Shown here piece by piece: positions 23,651 through 38,534 of a stretch of DNA of 64,000 nucleotides (positions within the stretch are counted from its first letter, which is position 1; each line of letters opens with the position of its first letter). The notes below the pieces were generated by a model. That model did not search any database. It was not told where the DNA came from and saw only the letters and a list, made by a program, of their open reading frames with translations. This stretch comes from Helopsaltes ochotensis (lineage: Eukaryota > Chordata > Aves > Passeriformes > Locustellidae): positions 1,185,425-1,249,424 of the forward strand of contig VXBM01000140.1 in assembly GCA_013400155.1 (NCBI GenBank), written 5' to 3'. The position numbers and the translations under genes are program-made.

Positions 23651-26600
23651 CTGAATTCAGATAAAGTACGCCAGATTGGAATTTAAGTAAAGAAAGTAGC
23701 ATAGGAGTAAGTTATTTACTGTACAAATCCTAAGCAGTATTTTTCTCCACACATGTTTTGACATACATTTGTATTGTTTTCATTCCTATGCCACTGTCTA
23801 CCTGAATATTTGACTTTGACTTAACATGTTACATTGCATGAAGTGCTCTAATTTAACATGCAATGGTACCTCTGAGAGAATCTCTTAATCTGAACCAATG
23901 TATATCATCTTCTAGAAATCCTTATGATGATGTATTACATGAAAGAGCAGCAATAAACCTTTCTATGGGTATCTGTGAAACATTTCACAATGTGTGTCAT
24001 GCAAATCCTCTTTGACATTCTCAGCCTGTATCACCTGCTTGCATTGAAAGGCTACTTTTATGAAGAGGGTGGTGCATCCTGAGACAGTTGAAATTAAATA
24101 CTAGGAAGAAAAGAAAAATTGCCAAAACGCGCTGCCTGCTAAATCTTCTCTTACAATTTGCTTGTTACATTTAATCTTCTAAAGTCACAATTGGCTTGAA
24201 GAGAAAAGTGTCACCATCACCAAAGGCAAAACAGAGGTTCCTGTACTGCTTGGACTGTCGCTCATGAGCTGGGTTTAGCAACACCTGCAATTTGGGGCAG
24301 GAGCTTAAAAATCCACATAAGAATCAGAGTTTTGTACCTGTGTCTAGCCCAAAGCTAGTCCTGTGGGGAAACAAAGAAAGAGGCTCTTGGCATTTTCTAG
24401 TCTTTCTTTCGTTTCATTAAATGGAAACAACATGAATCTGCTCCTCATTTCTTGCAGGCTTTTGGCATTGATTTTTGTCTGTTTGGTTTTTTTCTTCTGG
24501 ACAATTAACAGGGAATATACTTTAGCATTACTGCATAAGTTATCAAAGACCGTCACAGATTAATTACTTAATTTCAGGTTGGTTATTTGCAAAATCAGAT
24601 TTGGGCAGGATCTCTAGCCCTACTGTCTGTCAATTCCTTTTAACATAATTTTTTCTTTTTTCTTTGCCTTCTTATTGCCAAAACCTGTTTCAGGCACTCA
24701 TGATAGGAATTGCCTTGAAAATTCAGCTGAGTGATCAAAACTGACCAGACATGCAAGATGAATATTCATGGTTTATTGAAGCAACCTCAACCCTCTCCTC
24801 ATAGCGGGATACCTTCAGCTGACCTGTTGTCTCTCATACAAATTACTGCCTCATTACCATTCGTTCCTCTGGAACTCAGCTGCAAGGGACATCGAACTCA
24901 TATTAAATAATTCAGGAAAAAAGTGAAAGAGAATGGTATCTGATCCAGAGTAGAGGAACCTGAAATTCCCTGCTGTATCTACAAATGGATGTGGACCTGA
25001 AGGGACTACAAGAACTTCTCCCATTGGACGTGAAGTGTGGGTGTTACCCCCTTTGATTGCAGACAAGTGGAAGATAAGTGTCTGCATTTACTCAGGTGAC
25101 CTATAGTTTCTCTTGTGGAGGGTGGAGGTAGGGCACTTTCAGGATGTGATACATTTTGGGTAATTAGACATCAACTTTGGGAGTCAAGGAATAAAACCCC
25201 TACATTGTTCACATCAACCTCCACTCTTTTGGGGGCTCAAATCTCCGGGAAAACCAGACTGAAATCTATCCCAAACAGCACAGGCTAGGAGCAAAGGGTA
25301 CTTTGTGCTTGCACTCCTCCTGTACATTAAAATTGCCAAGGAAGGTCATTCATTTACCAGCTGGCAATAACAAAAGGTTACCAAAGGAGCATTCTGGGCT
25401 GTGGGTTAACACTGGACTGCAGTTCAGCAGCAAACAGAGAATTTGATTTTCATTGTCCTCAATTTTCCAGTCAGCCAGAGCAATCCTAGCCTTCCTTTCA
25501 TCAAAGTTCAAGCAGGAGAGCTCCACAGCTTTCAGGATTAACAATTTACTTCACAACAGACACACAAAAAATTGCTGATGATGGAGGAAGGAGAGGTGAG
25601 AGGTGATTTTCCTCCATTTACCCATGAACAAACACACTGGTGGTTCCAGAGCAGACACTGATTTGCAGAGAAGTCAGCTGTGCCAGGCAGGAAGGGGCAG
25701 AATGCCTTTTTGTGGACCAAAATGATGTTTGGGGAAGACATTGTGGTTACTCCTTTAATACAGCCAGATTTCATGTGCAGCAAGAAGAGGGACTAAAAAT
25801 AGAGCAAGATGCTAATGAGGGCCTGGCGCACACCATCTGCACAATGAGATGATGATTCTTTTTGAAAATGCAATAATTTAAGGGGTTTCATTTTGTTTCT
25901 GCTGCTGCAAAATGTTCAGAAACATGAGGCTGTTTGGGTCTTCAATTGTTTTCTCCTTAATCTTAGAAAAATGAAAATGTAATGGACAAAGAAGAAAACA
26001 ACTAGAAGCAAGAGTTGCTTTATTTTTCCTGAGGCTGCTCACATGTGATCAGCAAACAAAGTGGGTCAGAGCAGGCTTTCATAACACTTAAAGTGGATTT
26101 ACACACAGCACAGGATGGGGGTTCAGGATATTTTTTACGAAGAGGGACTTTGACTTTTTTCCACAATTTGTTGCCTGTGTTGCAGGCACCACTGGAAGCT
26201 CCCTGTCTTCAGCTTGGTCACCTCTGCACCCAAAACCCACCTGGGAGCTGCAGGTTAGCCTGGGACACTTGTTTTTGTGGCACACCACGGACTCCTTGTC
26301 TGCCCCTTTGGCTCACACCCAGACTTTTCCTGGGAATGGACATCCCACTACCCTGGGAGGGAGGCAAGGCAGAGGGAAGGACAGGCTGATGTCTGTTAGG
26401 AGCACAGGCACAGCAGAACCCAAATCCAGGCTGGGATGCGGCTGCTGGTGGTGAGGCTGAACCATGCCCAGCTCTGGTGCTCCCAGGCAAAATTGCCCAA
26501 TGGTTTGGGCATGATAAGGACATTGAATGATGCAGGCCTGTGTGAACTACACCTCTGAAGGAAACCAGGCTGAAAATCACAGCAGGAAGATAAGTGCTCA

Positions 26601-27192
26601 GGAAACATCTTAATTTTTTTCTTCCTATCAGAGAGACCGAACTTCCTGCCTGTTAGCAGTCTGTGTTGGTGGACCATAAGAGCACGCAGCAGATCAGGAA
26701 GTGTTTTCTGTGCTTTCTGGCACAGGTACACTCATCTCACACACTCACTCATCTTCCTTATTTAGAGGAATAATTGCTACTCTGGGAGGGAACAAAACAG
26801 GTATTGTCTCTTAATGCTCCCATTAAACAGAGCACACAGATGGTAATTAATACATCATAGCATGGCTAAATTGTAAGGAGAAATTGCTCCAACAGAAGTC
26901 ACCCCAGAACAGCAGGATTCAGATTAGTGTTCATTTCAAGATCAACTGCTTCTTCATTCTTTGAAGAGCTAGGGACCAGCTATTCCACATTATGGAAGAT
27001 GTATTTGTCTGCTTTCATGAATTTTGTGTCACAATGGAGCTTTGTTATCGTTAATAGATTCATGTACTCCTTCCCTAGTGCTTTGTCAAATAATAATACT
27101 TACAAGGCAATAGAAGGGAAAAGAAAACACAAGAGAAAGAAAAAAACCACCCCCTGTACCATAAGTCCTGAGTAGGTGAATGTGTGTGGGTA

Positions 27193-27229
<37 letters not shown>

Positions 27230-29655
27230 GAGAGGGATTGTTTATTGCACCGTCCGGCGCAGAATTAAATAATTTATCTACCATCTACATGCAAATGTAT
27301 CCTTCATTTAGGTAATAAACTGCACCCTTGTATAATTTACCCAAACAAAGAAGCTGCGAGGACACCGCCACTGATCTTCAAAAATCAACTGTGCCTTTTC
27401 AAAAGGGATTTTTGTCTTTCTGTGAATTGATCAAACCTGACAAGTAATTTCAACCTAATGTTCACGGCTACCCTCCTCTTTCCTCACCATCTGTAGGTGA
27501 GAAATCCTATTTTCTGGAAGTGACAGGGTAATGCAGGAGGCTGCAGACATCTGTAAAAAAAAAAAAAAAATTGGTTTTCCCAGAGCTACAGGCAAACCAA
27601 GGGTGGATTCAGGAAGGATATGAGTGGTTTCTAACAAATGATAAATTCTTCATGCCTGCAACTGCCCAGATGGAGTCATGTATTTTAAGCCACTAAGTGT
27701 AATTAGGACATCTGAGAGATTAAAACATCTCTGTATTTAAAATACTATAGTATAAATGCTTCACTGGGATGGCCTTGCTCTCTTGTTAACAAATACTCTC
27801 AGAAGAAATTATTTCTGCAAACTTATTGCATCAATGAAAACTGCATTATAGACAAAGAGACTGAATGCAAACTCAATTTGCTTCCAGATTTGTTTATAAA
27901 AATACCAGCTTTGACTGAAAGATGAGCTCTCCTACATCAAACAGTAGAGGTAGAATAGGGAAAAGGTCTGTTATCATGCCAACAGGATCACTGACATGAC
28001 TGAGATTAATCCAAAACAATTACAAAAGGATCTTGTGCAAATTTTGGTGTTTCCCAACAGGAAGTACAATATCAGATTTGGGGCTATTTTGGACCGTATC
28101 AGGACGCTTCAGGGAATACAGCACAGCCACCATGCATGGAGATTCTTGTATCCCTAGGCCAAGAGTATCCAACCTCAAACATAAGCACATCTGTGTGTAA
28201 TCCATATAAACACACCAATGCTGAGGGAGTAATTATTTTCTTTTTACTAGGCACGTGCTTTCTCCCTTTCTGGTTCACTGCTGCTCCTGAGAAATTGTTC
28301 AGGGCTATTTTCCCTAGCAAGTAGGAGGTTTTCATGTGATACATCAGATGCCCTCACACCCAGCTCAAAGTGAAAGTGTCTTTTATTCACCGTGCCTCAA
28401 TCTAGACAACTGGAGCCATGAGCCCCCTCAGCTTCTGGGTTCTTGCTGCATGTGTCTTGCCTCCAAGAGCCTAAAGGGAGGCTCTTCCCCACACACACTC
28501 CCCACATAGAGGCATTCCCTACATTTTCTTCTCTTCAACCCTCTTCTGGGGATGCTTATTGGCATCTTTGAGACAGACCTGCCACACATAAACTGAAGTG
28601 CTCTTGAGCAGGAGGAGGCAAAGTGGTGGCCAGTTAAGGCTCAAGCCCAGCTGAAGGTCAGGTTAAAGCACCTGGCTGGGCAAGGCACAGGGGGCTGGAG
28701 GGTGGCAATGCACTTTGGTGTCAGGATAACTTTTGAAGTTCTGAAATCTGCTCTAATTTCCCCATTAGAAGAAATCCCATCACTTCTGATGGATTTCACA
28801 GCAGAGGATTATGTCAAAGGAGATTGAAAAGGTCCCTTAGAAGATTGAAAAGGTCAGGGTTTTCAGGTTTTTCTGTATTTCTCCCCCTTTGTTTCCCTCC
28901 CTCTAGGATTTAACCGGACGGTCCACCTCAAACTTCACTAAAATAGAATGGGAAAATACAGTCAAAATCAATACATGATCACAAAATGTCTTCTTCAGGA
29001 AAAAAAATGTAGAAAGTAGTAAAAAAAATTTTTTTTATTAAAAAGAAAAAAATCTCTGCCACTAGCCTAAATGTATTTTCCCAGCCATCCTAGCTGAAAG
29101 AAAAATTAAGCTTCTTTCTGTTGTCAGGTAGATGGACACTATGTTAACTCCTCAACCAAGATAATTATCTTCATCTCAAGGTCTGGTCATTGCTGGGAAA
29201 TGCAGGTCATTGGGTTTTCTGATTGCACAGTGAAGAGCTGATCCCTTAGATTTGCCCTGTGAGGGCGCTGGCAGCAGTGAAGTCAGCAGAGCAGGGGCAG
29301 ACTGGCCATGCAAAGATAGAGATGAGATTGGGTTTGGTCACAGAACTCAGCAGAATGGATTTCTGAGGCAAGAAAAGGCCAGGTATATTTGTTTCTACTT
29401 CAATAAGGGGGATGAGATTTCATTTTCATTTTGTGCAAATAAATAGCTGTTTGTCAAAATACATTATCCTATACTAACAACATTACTATTGCACATCAAA
29501 CAAAACAAAGCATTTATAATAATTCATCAATTTCTTGAATCATTCAATCCTGAAGAATACTGATATTTTTTCCCTCTAAACATTTGGGCTTCCTGAAGTT
29601 GTGGGCTTAAACCCATTGTGAGGTCAGAGAGACAGACACCACTGCTGAGAGTTGG
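23651..29655. other. Intergenic, no gene seen
   Basis: About 6 kb with only short unassignable frames. It contains the (TG)n microsatellite near 27.2 kb, a short A run near 27556, and a small direct duplication near 28822-28855. Confidence 0.5.
27194..27227. repeat. (TG)n microsatellite
   Basis: Roughly sixteen uninterrupted TG units, with a shorter imperfect TG stretch just upstream. Confidence 0.9.
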
Positions 29656-29948
29656 TCTCCTCTCCTCTCCTCTCCTCTCCTCTCCTCTCCTCTCCTCTCC
29701 NNNNNNNNNNNNNNNNNNNNNNNNNNNNNNNNNNNNNNNNNNNNNNNNNNNNNNNNNNNNNNNNNNNNNNNNNNNNNNNNNNNNNNNNNNNNNNNNNNNN
29801 NNNNNNNNNNNNNNNNNNNNNNNNNNNNNNNNNNNNNNNNNNNNNNNNNNNNNNNNNNNNNNNNNNNNNNNNNNNNNNNNNNNNNNNNNNNNNCTCCTCT
29901 CCTCTCCTCTCCTCTCCTCTCCTCTCCTCTCCTCTCCTCTCCTCTCCA
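29656..29948. repeat. (CTCCT)n pentanucleotide array with assembly gap
   Basis: A pure pyrimidine pentanucleotide repeat enters from both sides of an N run. About nine units are visible on the left and eleven on the right. The unknown bases occupy 29701-29893 (193 N), so the real array length is not known. All Glu/Arg-rich and Ser/Leu-rich frames here are translations of the repeat. Confidence 0.97.
29701..29893. other. Assembly gap (193 N)
   Basis: Run of N inside the pentanucleotide array. Flanks are the same repeat in the same phase family, so the gap probably hides more of it. Confidence 0.99.
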
Positions 29949-32900
29949 TCATCCATCAAATCAGGCAGGACTGGACTTGCTGTTCTCACCACCAGTAGAA
30001 AAAGGTTTATAAAGTTTTCCAGATCATTTGGGTCACTGACAGGAGCAGAGCAAGAGCTCAATGCCAACAAACCCCTCATTTTTCCCTGAATGGAGAGGCA
30101 GCAGCCTAAGTTACTGCCAATTTTCACAAAGCCGTAGAAGTCCAGCAGTATCACTAAGATAGGATTCAGTCCACGGCTCCTCATTATTCAAAGGCATGGG
30201 AGGATATGGAGACGCCAGAGTAATCTGGAGCAGACAATGGAAGTTGTCAAGTCTCCTCTGATTAAAACTGCAAATCCTAGCACCCTAACCCTAATCCTCT
30301 CCTGTGGAAAGGGGAGATTAGCCTGGGTCCTGAAGAAAGATAACTCTATCTTTTCCTGAAGTTACGTGTTAAAATTCAATCTCCTCTCAGGAGACGGTGG
30401 GCATGGATACTGCTTTTTCTCTTCCTCTAATTAGAAATCCGTAAGAAAGTAAACACTGCTGCTTGCACAGTGACTGGCATAGCAGAGCTCTGCCCTCTCT
30501 GATTGCTTCATTAGCACCCCAAGACTACCAATACCACCAGGGAAGCCAACCATAGGGATCTTCTTCCAGCCCTTGGGGGCTATATGGTGTTTTGTAAGAC
30601 ACTGAAGCAATCCATAAACTTTTGTTTCCATGTACATAGGTGTGAATCATCAGCAACCAGACAATGCTCTCAGGGAGAGCGTCAGCGTGCCAGGGCACTT
30701 CAGCCCCTCTGTTTCCTTGGTTCTCTAGTCATTAGGAGCAATTTTTCATTGGGATTATACTCTGCATGATCTGCATAACCAGGGGTGATCCTGATGTCTC
30801 TGAGGCTCCCAATCCAGCCAAATCTTAACATCCCTGAAAGCTGCCTTTACTGTCAGCGGGACAGGCTGTGAAGGCAGCTTTCTCAGCAGCACTCTGAAGG
30901 GATGCAGCGACGTGTTCTGTACTAAGGAGCTCATAGCCCATGGCAGAGCCTGGAATGGCCAATGACCTGTGGGGTCAGGGAGAGAGGCAGCCCCACAACT
31001 GAGCTGGCAGCCACTGGGGTGAGCATTCAGAAGAGGCTCAGTGCTGGTACGTGGTGAAACACTCCCCTCTCCGGTGTCCTCTGCCACCCTTAGGTCCAGT
31101 GAGAGCCCTGAGCATTCTCTCCTGGCTGACACCTTGGCAAGAACAGAGGCAGGTGTGCAAGGCATCTAACAGGGATGGACCATACAGAGCAGAGAGGCTT
31201 TTCCCAGCTCCCACTGGTGTCAGCACCCCCTCCTCACAAGCATGGCACATCCTTGACAGATTTCCTTCACTCAGTTTTTCAAGCCTCTGTGCTCATCAGT
31301 GCCTCCATATGGGGCTGCTAAGTTTCAGCAGGAAAAAGCCAGTTTGGGAGTGTAAGGTGGAGCAGAGAAACCCACCTGGAGAAGTGCAGTCACTACAGGG
31401 TAGGGGACTGCCGCTGTAGAGGTCAGCAATGCCTGCTGAGGGGCACCAGAATGAGGCTCTGCCTGTGAACAAACCTTCACAAAGCCTGGAGAAGATGACA
31501 GAGTAGCAGCCTACATTGATGTGACACTTTTTTTGTTAGCCCAGCTGTGACTGTGCTCAAATAGTGACAATAATAAGTCTCTGTGTCTTGGTTTCCAAAC
31601 CAAACACAGATGAGACCTTTGTGATCAACTGGAAACCCTGCTGATGTCTTTAAAACATGTCCATGGGAGGACTACAAGGCATTAGCAGTAATATTTATTT
31701 TTCACAGCGTAACTGTGTTTTGAGAAGGGGAGGGCAATGCTCATTAGCAGCACAAATGCACCAACCTGTATTTTCAGGCTATTAATATGGTGGCTAGTGT
31801 TAATGGAAATATAATGGAATAAGATGCTTTTAAAAGTTTGGGATTTAGCACAGTCAGGGAGAAAATCAAAGGCATTAATGAAACTTTAATGAGAAAATCA
31901 GCTTGCAGTAGTTTTACAGGTAATGATTATTTCCTTGATTTGACTACCCTGAATAGCTTTGTCTTTGTTATGATGCACTTGCAAGGTGTGCACGTGAGGG
32001 CAGTGAATGATGCATTACAGGCCACAGCTATGACTGTCCTGGGAAAGAAACATGTTTAGATGTACAGAAGATTGTCTGCCTGGATAAAAGGCTAGAGCCT
32101 GGCCACCCCCTTTCCACCAAAGGGCAAGGGAGAGATGTCAGACCTGGTTTTTTGTCCACAGGCTGCTAGTGACACATCATATCACAATTCAGTTATTTCA
32201 AGATTTGGAATAATCTACCCTCCTCCTTTGGAGCTGGAGCTGAGGCTCTTGGCATAGGAAGAGCACGCTGCCCTCCAGCAGCATGTGCTCCTAATTAGGC
32301 ACTCAGTATAAAGCCAGTAATACACAGGATTTTATTACTGCACATACACACATGCTCATGCCCACCTTACAGAGGTTTTCTCTTTGCTAGGAAGTGACCA
32401 GTGCTTTCACTCCCCTGTGGGGCTTGATGACATCAGTGTCCATCAGTGAAGCTGATCTGGAGGGATTGAGTGGTGCTAATTGGACTAAAAGGGCCAGGGG
32501 TTTGTTTCACCTACCTTGGGGTGCCAACAGAGCAGTCATCTCTCTCGGCTCACTTTAACAGTCTATAGGAAGAAATAGGTGCATCTAGCATCTGTCCCAC
32601 CTGACTGTTTTTGCACCTCTGGGCTAGGGGGGGCCTTACACCTTTAAGGTGCCTGTTTGCCTTCACTGGAGATACCACTGATCATATGTGAGTTTGCAAC
32701 CTCCAGAGGAACCTGGAGGAATGCCCAAGGAAAGAGCAAGAGAGATGGTGTTTCAGGGACAGATCATGATGGTTTCTGTCCTACAGCTCCAAGCAGGTTG
32801 CTTGAGCCTGCCTTATAACACCCTGTAAGTACAGAGGATCAGGCAGGAAAATGTCTCCCTTGGCCCACAGAGACAGCATCACCATGATCCTCTGATTGGA

Positions 32901-35900
32901 ACACATCTCACTAACCTGGTATGACTGACAAATTATGTGAGTAGCATGGTTAAATCTGTATGCATCTTAAAGGACATAGTCTCAAGGAGACACTTAGTGC
33001 TGGTCCTGGAGTCCAATATCTAGAACATGCTCTCACCCTTCTCCAGCTCTGCACTAATTATAGAGAGAGAACTTCTTCTATAAGGCATATTATCTCTGGT
33101 CCCCCATAAAGAGTTGGATCATGGTAGTTAGCCAGGGAAGAAACTCCTATGACAAAGAATTAAAACTGCTGGTGCCAGCCACTACTGGTCCAAAATTCAT
33201 AAACTTTTGGGAAAGGAAGGAACATATTTCCAAGTATGTGCCCTTTGTCAAAATTAAGGTCCATTTGATTTCACTCCATACTCTGACACTGAGCTCAAAA
33301 CTTCTTGCTGAGCTGTGACATGCTCTTTAGGAGAACATCCAATCGCTTTGCAAGGTCACCAGACTGAAGGCATCCAGGAGGATTGTCACTTATGGTGCCC
33401 TCTCTCTGAGTACTGGTCATACTTTGCATAAAAAGAAAACTTCAGCCCTGTCAGACTGAAATGATTTGTTAATTTTATGCTCAGTGTTCTGCCTCCACTT
33501 TTACTGCTCACTCAGATAAACAGTGTCTGAGCCTCCAGTGTGGGAGCTGTGTGCTTTGCCAGGGTAAAGTCCAGGAAATGTTATTACCTGAGCTTTTCTT
33601 CTTTTTTTTTCTATTTTTTATAGTTTCTTTTTTGGTTGGTTGGTTGGTTTTTCCTGGATTTAAAAGGATTAAAGAGAAAACTCAGAGTCAAAACCTTCAT
33701 GTCTGAACTTCAGTAATACAGCAAGGTAGCTCTGACCACTTCAAAACTGTATTACCCATGAAATCAAGTGGACACCTCTAACATTCAGAAGTCGCTGGAG
33801 GGACCATCCATTATTTTATTTTTCCTAGTGTATTCATTCTGTCATTTGTTTTTGGATTTTCTTTTTTCCAACATACCATGAAATTTAAAATTAAAGATCT
33901 ACTCTGAGGAGAAAGGAGTGCAAGAAATGTAATAATTTATCTAAGGTGCTAAAGAAGAAGTGAGAAACTCAGTAAAGAAAGGTTTTTTGTAATCTGCCTT
34001 TAAAACTAGAGTTTATTGCTTTGAAACATGTATAATTCTGGAAAGAACCCTTAGTGCCATTTAGAGTACTGCTTCAAGCTTGGCTGCTTGCAACTTAATT
34101 TCTCCAGCAGTTTCTACCTAAAAGCAAATTTCATGTTAGGAAATGACACTGCAAATGTGGATCACAAAGCAGAAACACTTTTCAGCATCAGCAGAATTAT
34201 CAGTCCCAGAAGCACTGAGGAATTGTGGGGTTGTGCAGAGCTCTTGCCTCTCCATGCACATGGACCCAAAAGGGATGAAGCAATGTGTGTCACTGTCTCA
34301 TGACCATTTTCTTGCTACTCTCCTGCAGGTATTATATTAGTGAAATGTCATCCCACAGAATTTTGTTTTAGTCCTTGTCACAAACAATGCAAAAATAATC
34401 ACCTTTTTGTTTTCACTTTGATTTCACTCACTGAATTTTCTGCGGACTGAACTTGTTTGCTTCAAATCCTGTATCAGCAGAGTACACAAATATGCATTTA
34501 TTATTCAATGCGATATTAGTAGAATGTCTTGTAAACACTTTCAGCAGGGAAACCATATCTGTGCTAAAGCTATCTCTTCCTATAGAGAAGGGAAACTAAT
34601 GGTAGTGTGTGAACAGTAGTGAACCTCTTCCATTTTTTGCTTTTGTCAGCTTTTTTTTAATGCAGAAATCTGTATTTCTCAGGAGAAAATGTTTTAGCAT
34701 GAGGAATCACAGAACTTTCATCCAGTTTTATAGTTTAAACTGTAGATGTTTACATCTAAAACGATTGCTGTGGCTTCCTTTATATCCAAGGAAATAAGCA
34801 CTCGGGGAGCTCTGCTGCAGGTCCTCAGTGTAGGCAGTGGTGGCTGTAGAACCCCCTGCATGCTGGAGACCAGAGTCATGATGGGTCCCCACAGCCTTCC
34901 TCAAGAATAAGTCAATCTTTTCCTAAAACTTGGGAAGTATGTGTTTCCAGCTTTGAGCTCATTGATTTCTTTCTTCAGTGAAAAAAATGAAGCTGATTTG
35001 CTGATAGTGGCGGCATTTCTTCCTTCGAAGAAGGAATCTACGTGAAAAAGGCAGGTAATGCTACCAAGTGGTTCAGTTCATGGGATTTATTTGTGTTTTC
35101 AGTTCACTGTGAAGCTTCAAAGTGCCGTGTAAGTATTATTGGGACTGTGTTTTCAAGACTATCTGTTACCAGTCTTATTGCTGCATGCTTGAGCACATAG
35201 CTGTCCTTTGTAAACATCAAACCACCCCATCTTGTATGGGCATTATTTATTTATTCCTGGATACCTTTAGAGGATATGGAAATTAATTATATTGAATTCC
35301 ATAGATATGTGTGTGTGCGTGTGTGCACATATGCATACACATATGTATGTAGGGCTTATATATATTTTACATATTTATGTGTAATAAGTTGGAATTACAT
35401 TTGAAATGGATGATCCAGAAAAATAATTAACGAATCCTGGACTGTGCCTCTTCACCATCCTTTTACCTCTGATACATGTTATTTGCATCAGTGCCTCCTT
35501 TCTACTCTTGCTGCCTGCATTAGTACTAACACAATCTGGTAAAATAGGTGTGGGATGGTGAAGCTGTGGTGCTGAGGAAGCAAGAGAGTTCAAAAGACTG
35601 GGAAAACACCAACCATAGTATTTTCTGGGGTATTTATGTGGCACACATATTGGTTAGCTTATTAACAGGAGGGTCAGGGGCCAGGCAGAAAGGAAAGCTC
35701 TGGCTGCAGATGAGCAATCCCCCAGCAAAGAAGGTCATCCCAAGCGATGCTCAAGTTCTGAGAGGCTGCAGTGCTGCAGCCCAAGCCCCAAGACTCATTT
35801 CCCAAGGCTGAATGCAGCAGGCAGCTAAGTCCCTTTCTGCAGACCAAGAAGGTGTCAAGGAGCCTGGCCGTCTTCCAGGGCATGTCAAGCCCTAAGGTAA

Positions 35901-38534
35901 AACGGAGAGGTCTTCAGACTGTTTCGCATGTGTTTAAATCCCTTTCCTGGAGACTGTTACTGGAAATAACTTTTATTAAAGCACTGTAGAAAAAAAATTT
36001 ACCAGGCAGCTGCCTTTTGGTCTCTGCCTTCACCCCATCTCTCCCAGAGATTGTCCCTCTGTCATAGCCATTAGGCTGGAAGCAAGTCCTAGGGAGGGCC
36101 CACAGTTCCCTCCCTGTCCCTCTCCTTTCCTTTACATTCTTCCTCTCCTGAAAACCGTGTGTGTTCCTGTCTGGCAAAGTAAAGGAGCAGCACAAAGCTG
36201 TTACTGGGTGCTGCTGTGGTGGGACAGTCGGGATCTCAAAGGTGGGAATGGATGAGGAAAAGTTTTGAAATCTGAGAGCTGACATGCCAGGAGGGTGCAA
36301 ATCCTGGGAAAGGGGCTGGTCACCAGTTCCTTTGCCTAAATCCATGCCTCCCTCACACATCCTGCAAATCACTTCTTGCAAGGCCAGAACTAATATGCCT
36401 TTTGTCTTCAGGGGGAAAGACTCTTTGCAAGTGAATCACAATATAGTAACTTTTCTAACATGTCTCCCTTTCTGTGGAGAACTCATCTGGGTACAGGCAA
36501 ACAAAAGGGACTTCAGCCATACCTAGCTGCTTTTTCTGTTCAGAAAAGTTGGTACAGCTCTATGTCAGAGCAAGACTGTCCTGCTGGGACAGTTTAAGGA
36601 AGTTTAAAAGAATGTGGCAGGTCTTATTAGCATAGCACAGCCCTCTATGCCTATGCACATCTGAGCTACATCTACATCAAGTTCCACTGTGTTGGAGTGA
36701 CAGCTCCATGGCTGTCACCCTGCAGATTTGCCACAAATTGCAGTGGTAGAAATCTCAAACCTAGATTATTAGGAGGAAACATTTCAAACAGGGCAAGGCC
36801 TGGCCCTCCCTTTTGCCTATAAAATTTGTATCTCCATGTTTGCACTTGCAAAATACTTCTCTGCATACTTGTATCTCTCTCATTTATCCCAGCAAATAGC
36901 TGAAGGTGGCAACAGTTTTGTCTGAGCTTGCTTTTCAATCCCAAGTGGAAAATTGCAAGGCCGACCTTCTGAAAGTGAGGCCTTGAGTTACCCCTCTCAT
37001 GTATTTAACTTGAGATTTACCACACGGAGGGAAGATAAATTAGATAGGTTAATTAGGAAACCCTGGAATACTGTTCATCATTGTGCTATGCATCATCATA
37101 GATGCATCTTGCCTTTAGGACCCTGAATATGCTGACATGAAGCCTTCTCTGCATGCCAGCCTCGTGGCATTTCCATCACAATAAAAGAGAAGGAGGGGAA
37201 GATGGAGTAGCCAAGCAAAGCAGGAAAAACAACCAGCTAAATTGAGTGCTTTCTAATCTAATGCATTTAAGTCATACTCGATAAAGCTTGCCAACAGTCC
37301 CTGGCCTCTCTGCTGCAGAGTTCACAGAGGCATCTGATTAGAATAACATGTGTCTTCTAAAAATCCTCTTTTAAAAAGATTTTCATTCTGGATGGGGAAT
37401 ATGTAATGAATTGGAAATGTCCCTTTGGGAGTGTAGGGTGAAGGGGGACATTCAACAGGCCCATCCAGCCCCAGAAGTCTGACTGCTCTTTGCCTGCCAC
37501 AAGATGGAAAACCCATCAGCTACAGCAAGTTTTTTACTCCCTGCCAAAAATAAATAAATATAACAGAAATAGCCCTCATCAGTTTTGTATTCAACTATCT
37601 TCCTGAAATTATGCGAAATCCAAGCCCAGTTTCAAATACTAGAAATGGCAGTGACATACGCAAGAATCCCCAGGAACCTCATTCTTCAGAAAAGGGTCAA
37701 TTTCAACATGTGTGTTACATGACTTAGGATAACTTGTTCCAGGTAAGGATTTTGAGGTTTAAGGCATGAGAGTGGACAAGGATTTGAGGAAGGATTAGGA
37801 ATATGGTGAGAAAACGGATAACCACTGTATCATATCATGAGCAGAGGGACAGAGCCAAGCTGTGACATGGGCTGTCAAGAATAAGGAGAGAAATGTTTTT
37901 CTTTTTTTTTTAAGACAAGCTAAGTTTTGTGTCTGAATCTTGAAAACCAGACCACATGATATATTGTAAAAGAGTACAGATTGTGCAACAAATGCTATGA
38001 CTGTATATTTGCCTGGAGCAGCCTAATGGACTGTGTGCATCCATGCTCTCCTTTTTTTTATACTCCCTTGACGAGTCTGAGCTTTTTCCACTTACAGAAG
38101 AGTTGGTGCCAGTGCCAGAAAAAGAGTACTTTCCTGGGAAGTCTTGGTCAGGATAATGCTAAAGCTCTGGAGGTGTTCTCTAGCAGTGTCACTTGCTGCT
38201 TCCCCCACTGCCATCTTAGCACAGCACATTAGACTGAATATTGTCATAAATGGAGTGTCAAACCTTCTTGAGCAGGATTGTGTTGGTGTGTTGTATTTCC
38301 CACAGGTATGAGAGCCAAGAAACCCCTCAGGGTGTCAGACCACACCTGAGCAAAGCTTTGCTGGCAGCGATGATGTTTAATGTACCTTCCCTTATTACAG
38401 TCCCATTTCTCCAGATTTCCAGTATCTTTGCAGCCTGGGAGTCTTAGAGGACATACGATGAAGAAGCTGTTTCTCTCCAAGACATATATGCCTATAGGTG
38501 TAGTGGGCAGGAGCAGAGATGTGTGGATATTCAA
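29949..38534. other. Intergenic, no gene seen
   Basis: About 8.6 kb without recognisable coding sequence. Open frames up to about 155 codons (35914-36381, -) show no domain, repeat or family resemblance. A GT/AC-rich patch lies near 35300-35345. Confidence 0.5.

Noticed and set aside
28370..28700. Possible LTR end or gene 3' end on the minus strand (AATAAAAGA near 28380)
   Set aside because: A single hexamer with no matching LTR terminus, duplication or coding sequence that I could recognise.
28822..28855. Short direct duplication (agattgaaaaggtc twice)
   Set aside because: Two copies of about 15 bases only; ordinary slippage.
29527..30184. Glu/Arg-rich and Ser/Leu-rich frames
   Set aside because: Translations of the pentanucleotide repeat and the N gap.
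30288..30300. Telomere-like CCCTAACCCTAA
   Set aside because: Only two units; too short to call an interstitial telomeric repeat.
35020..35036. Small hairpin TTCCTTC-gaa-GAAGGAA
   Set aside because: Seven-bp stem only; expected by chance in 64 kb.
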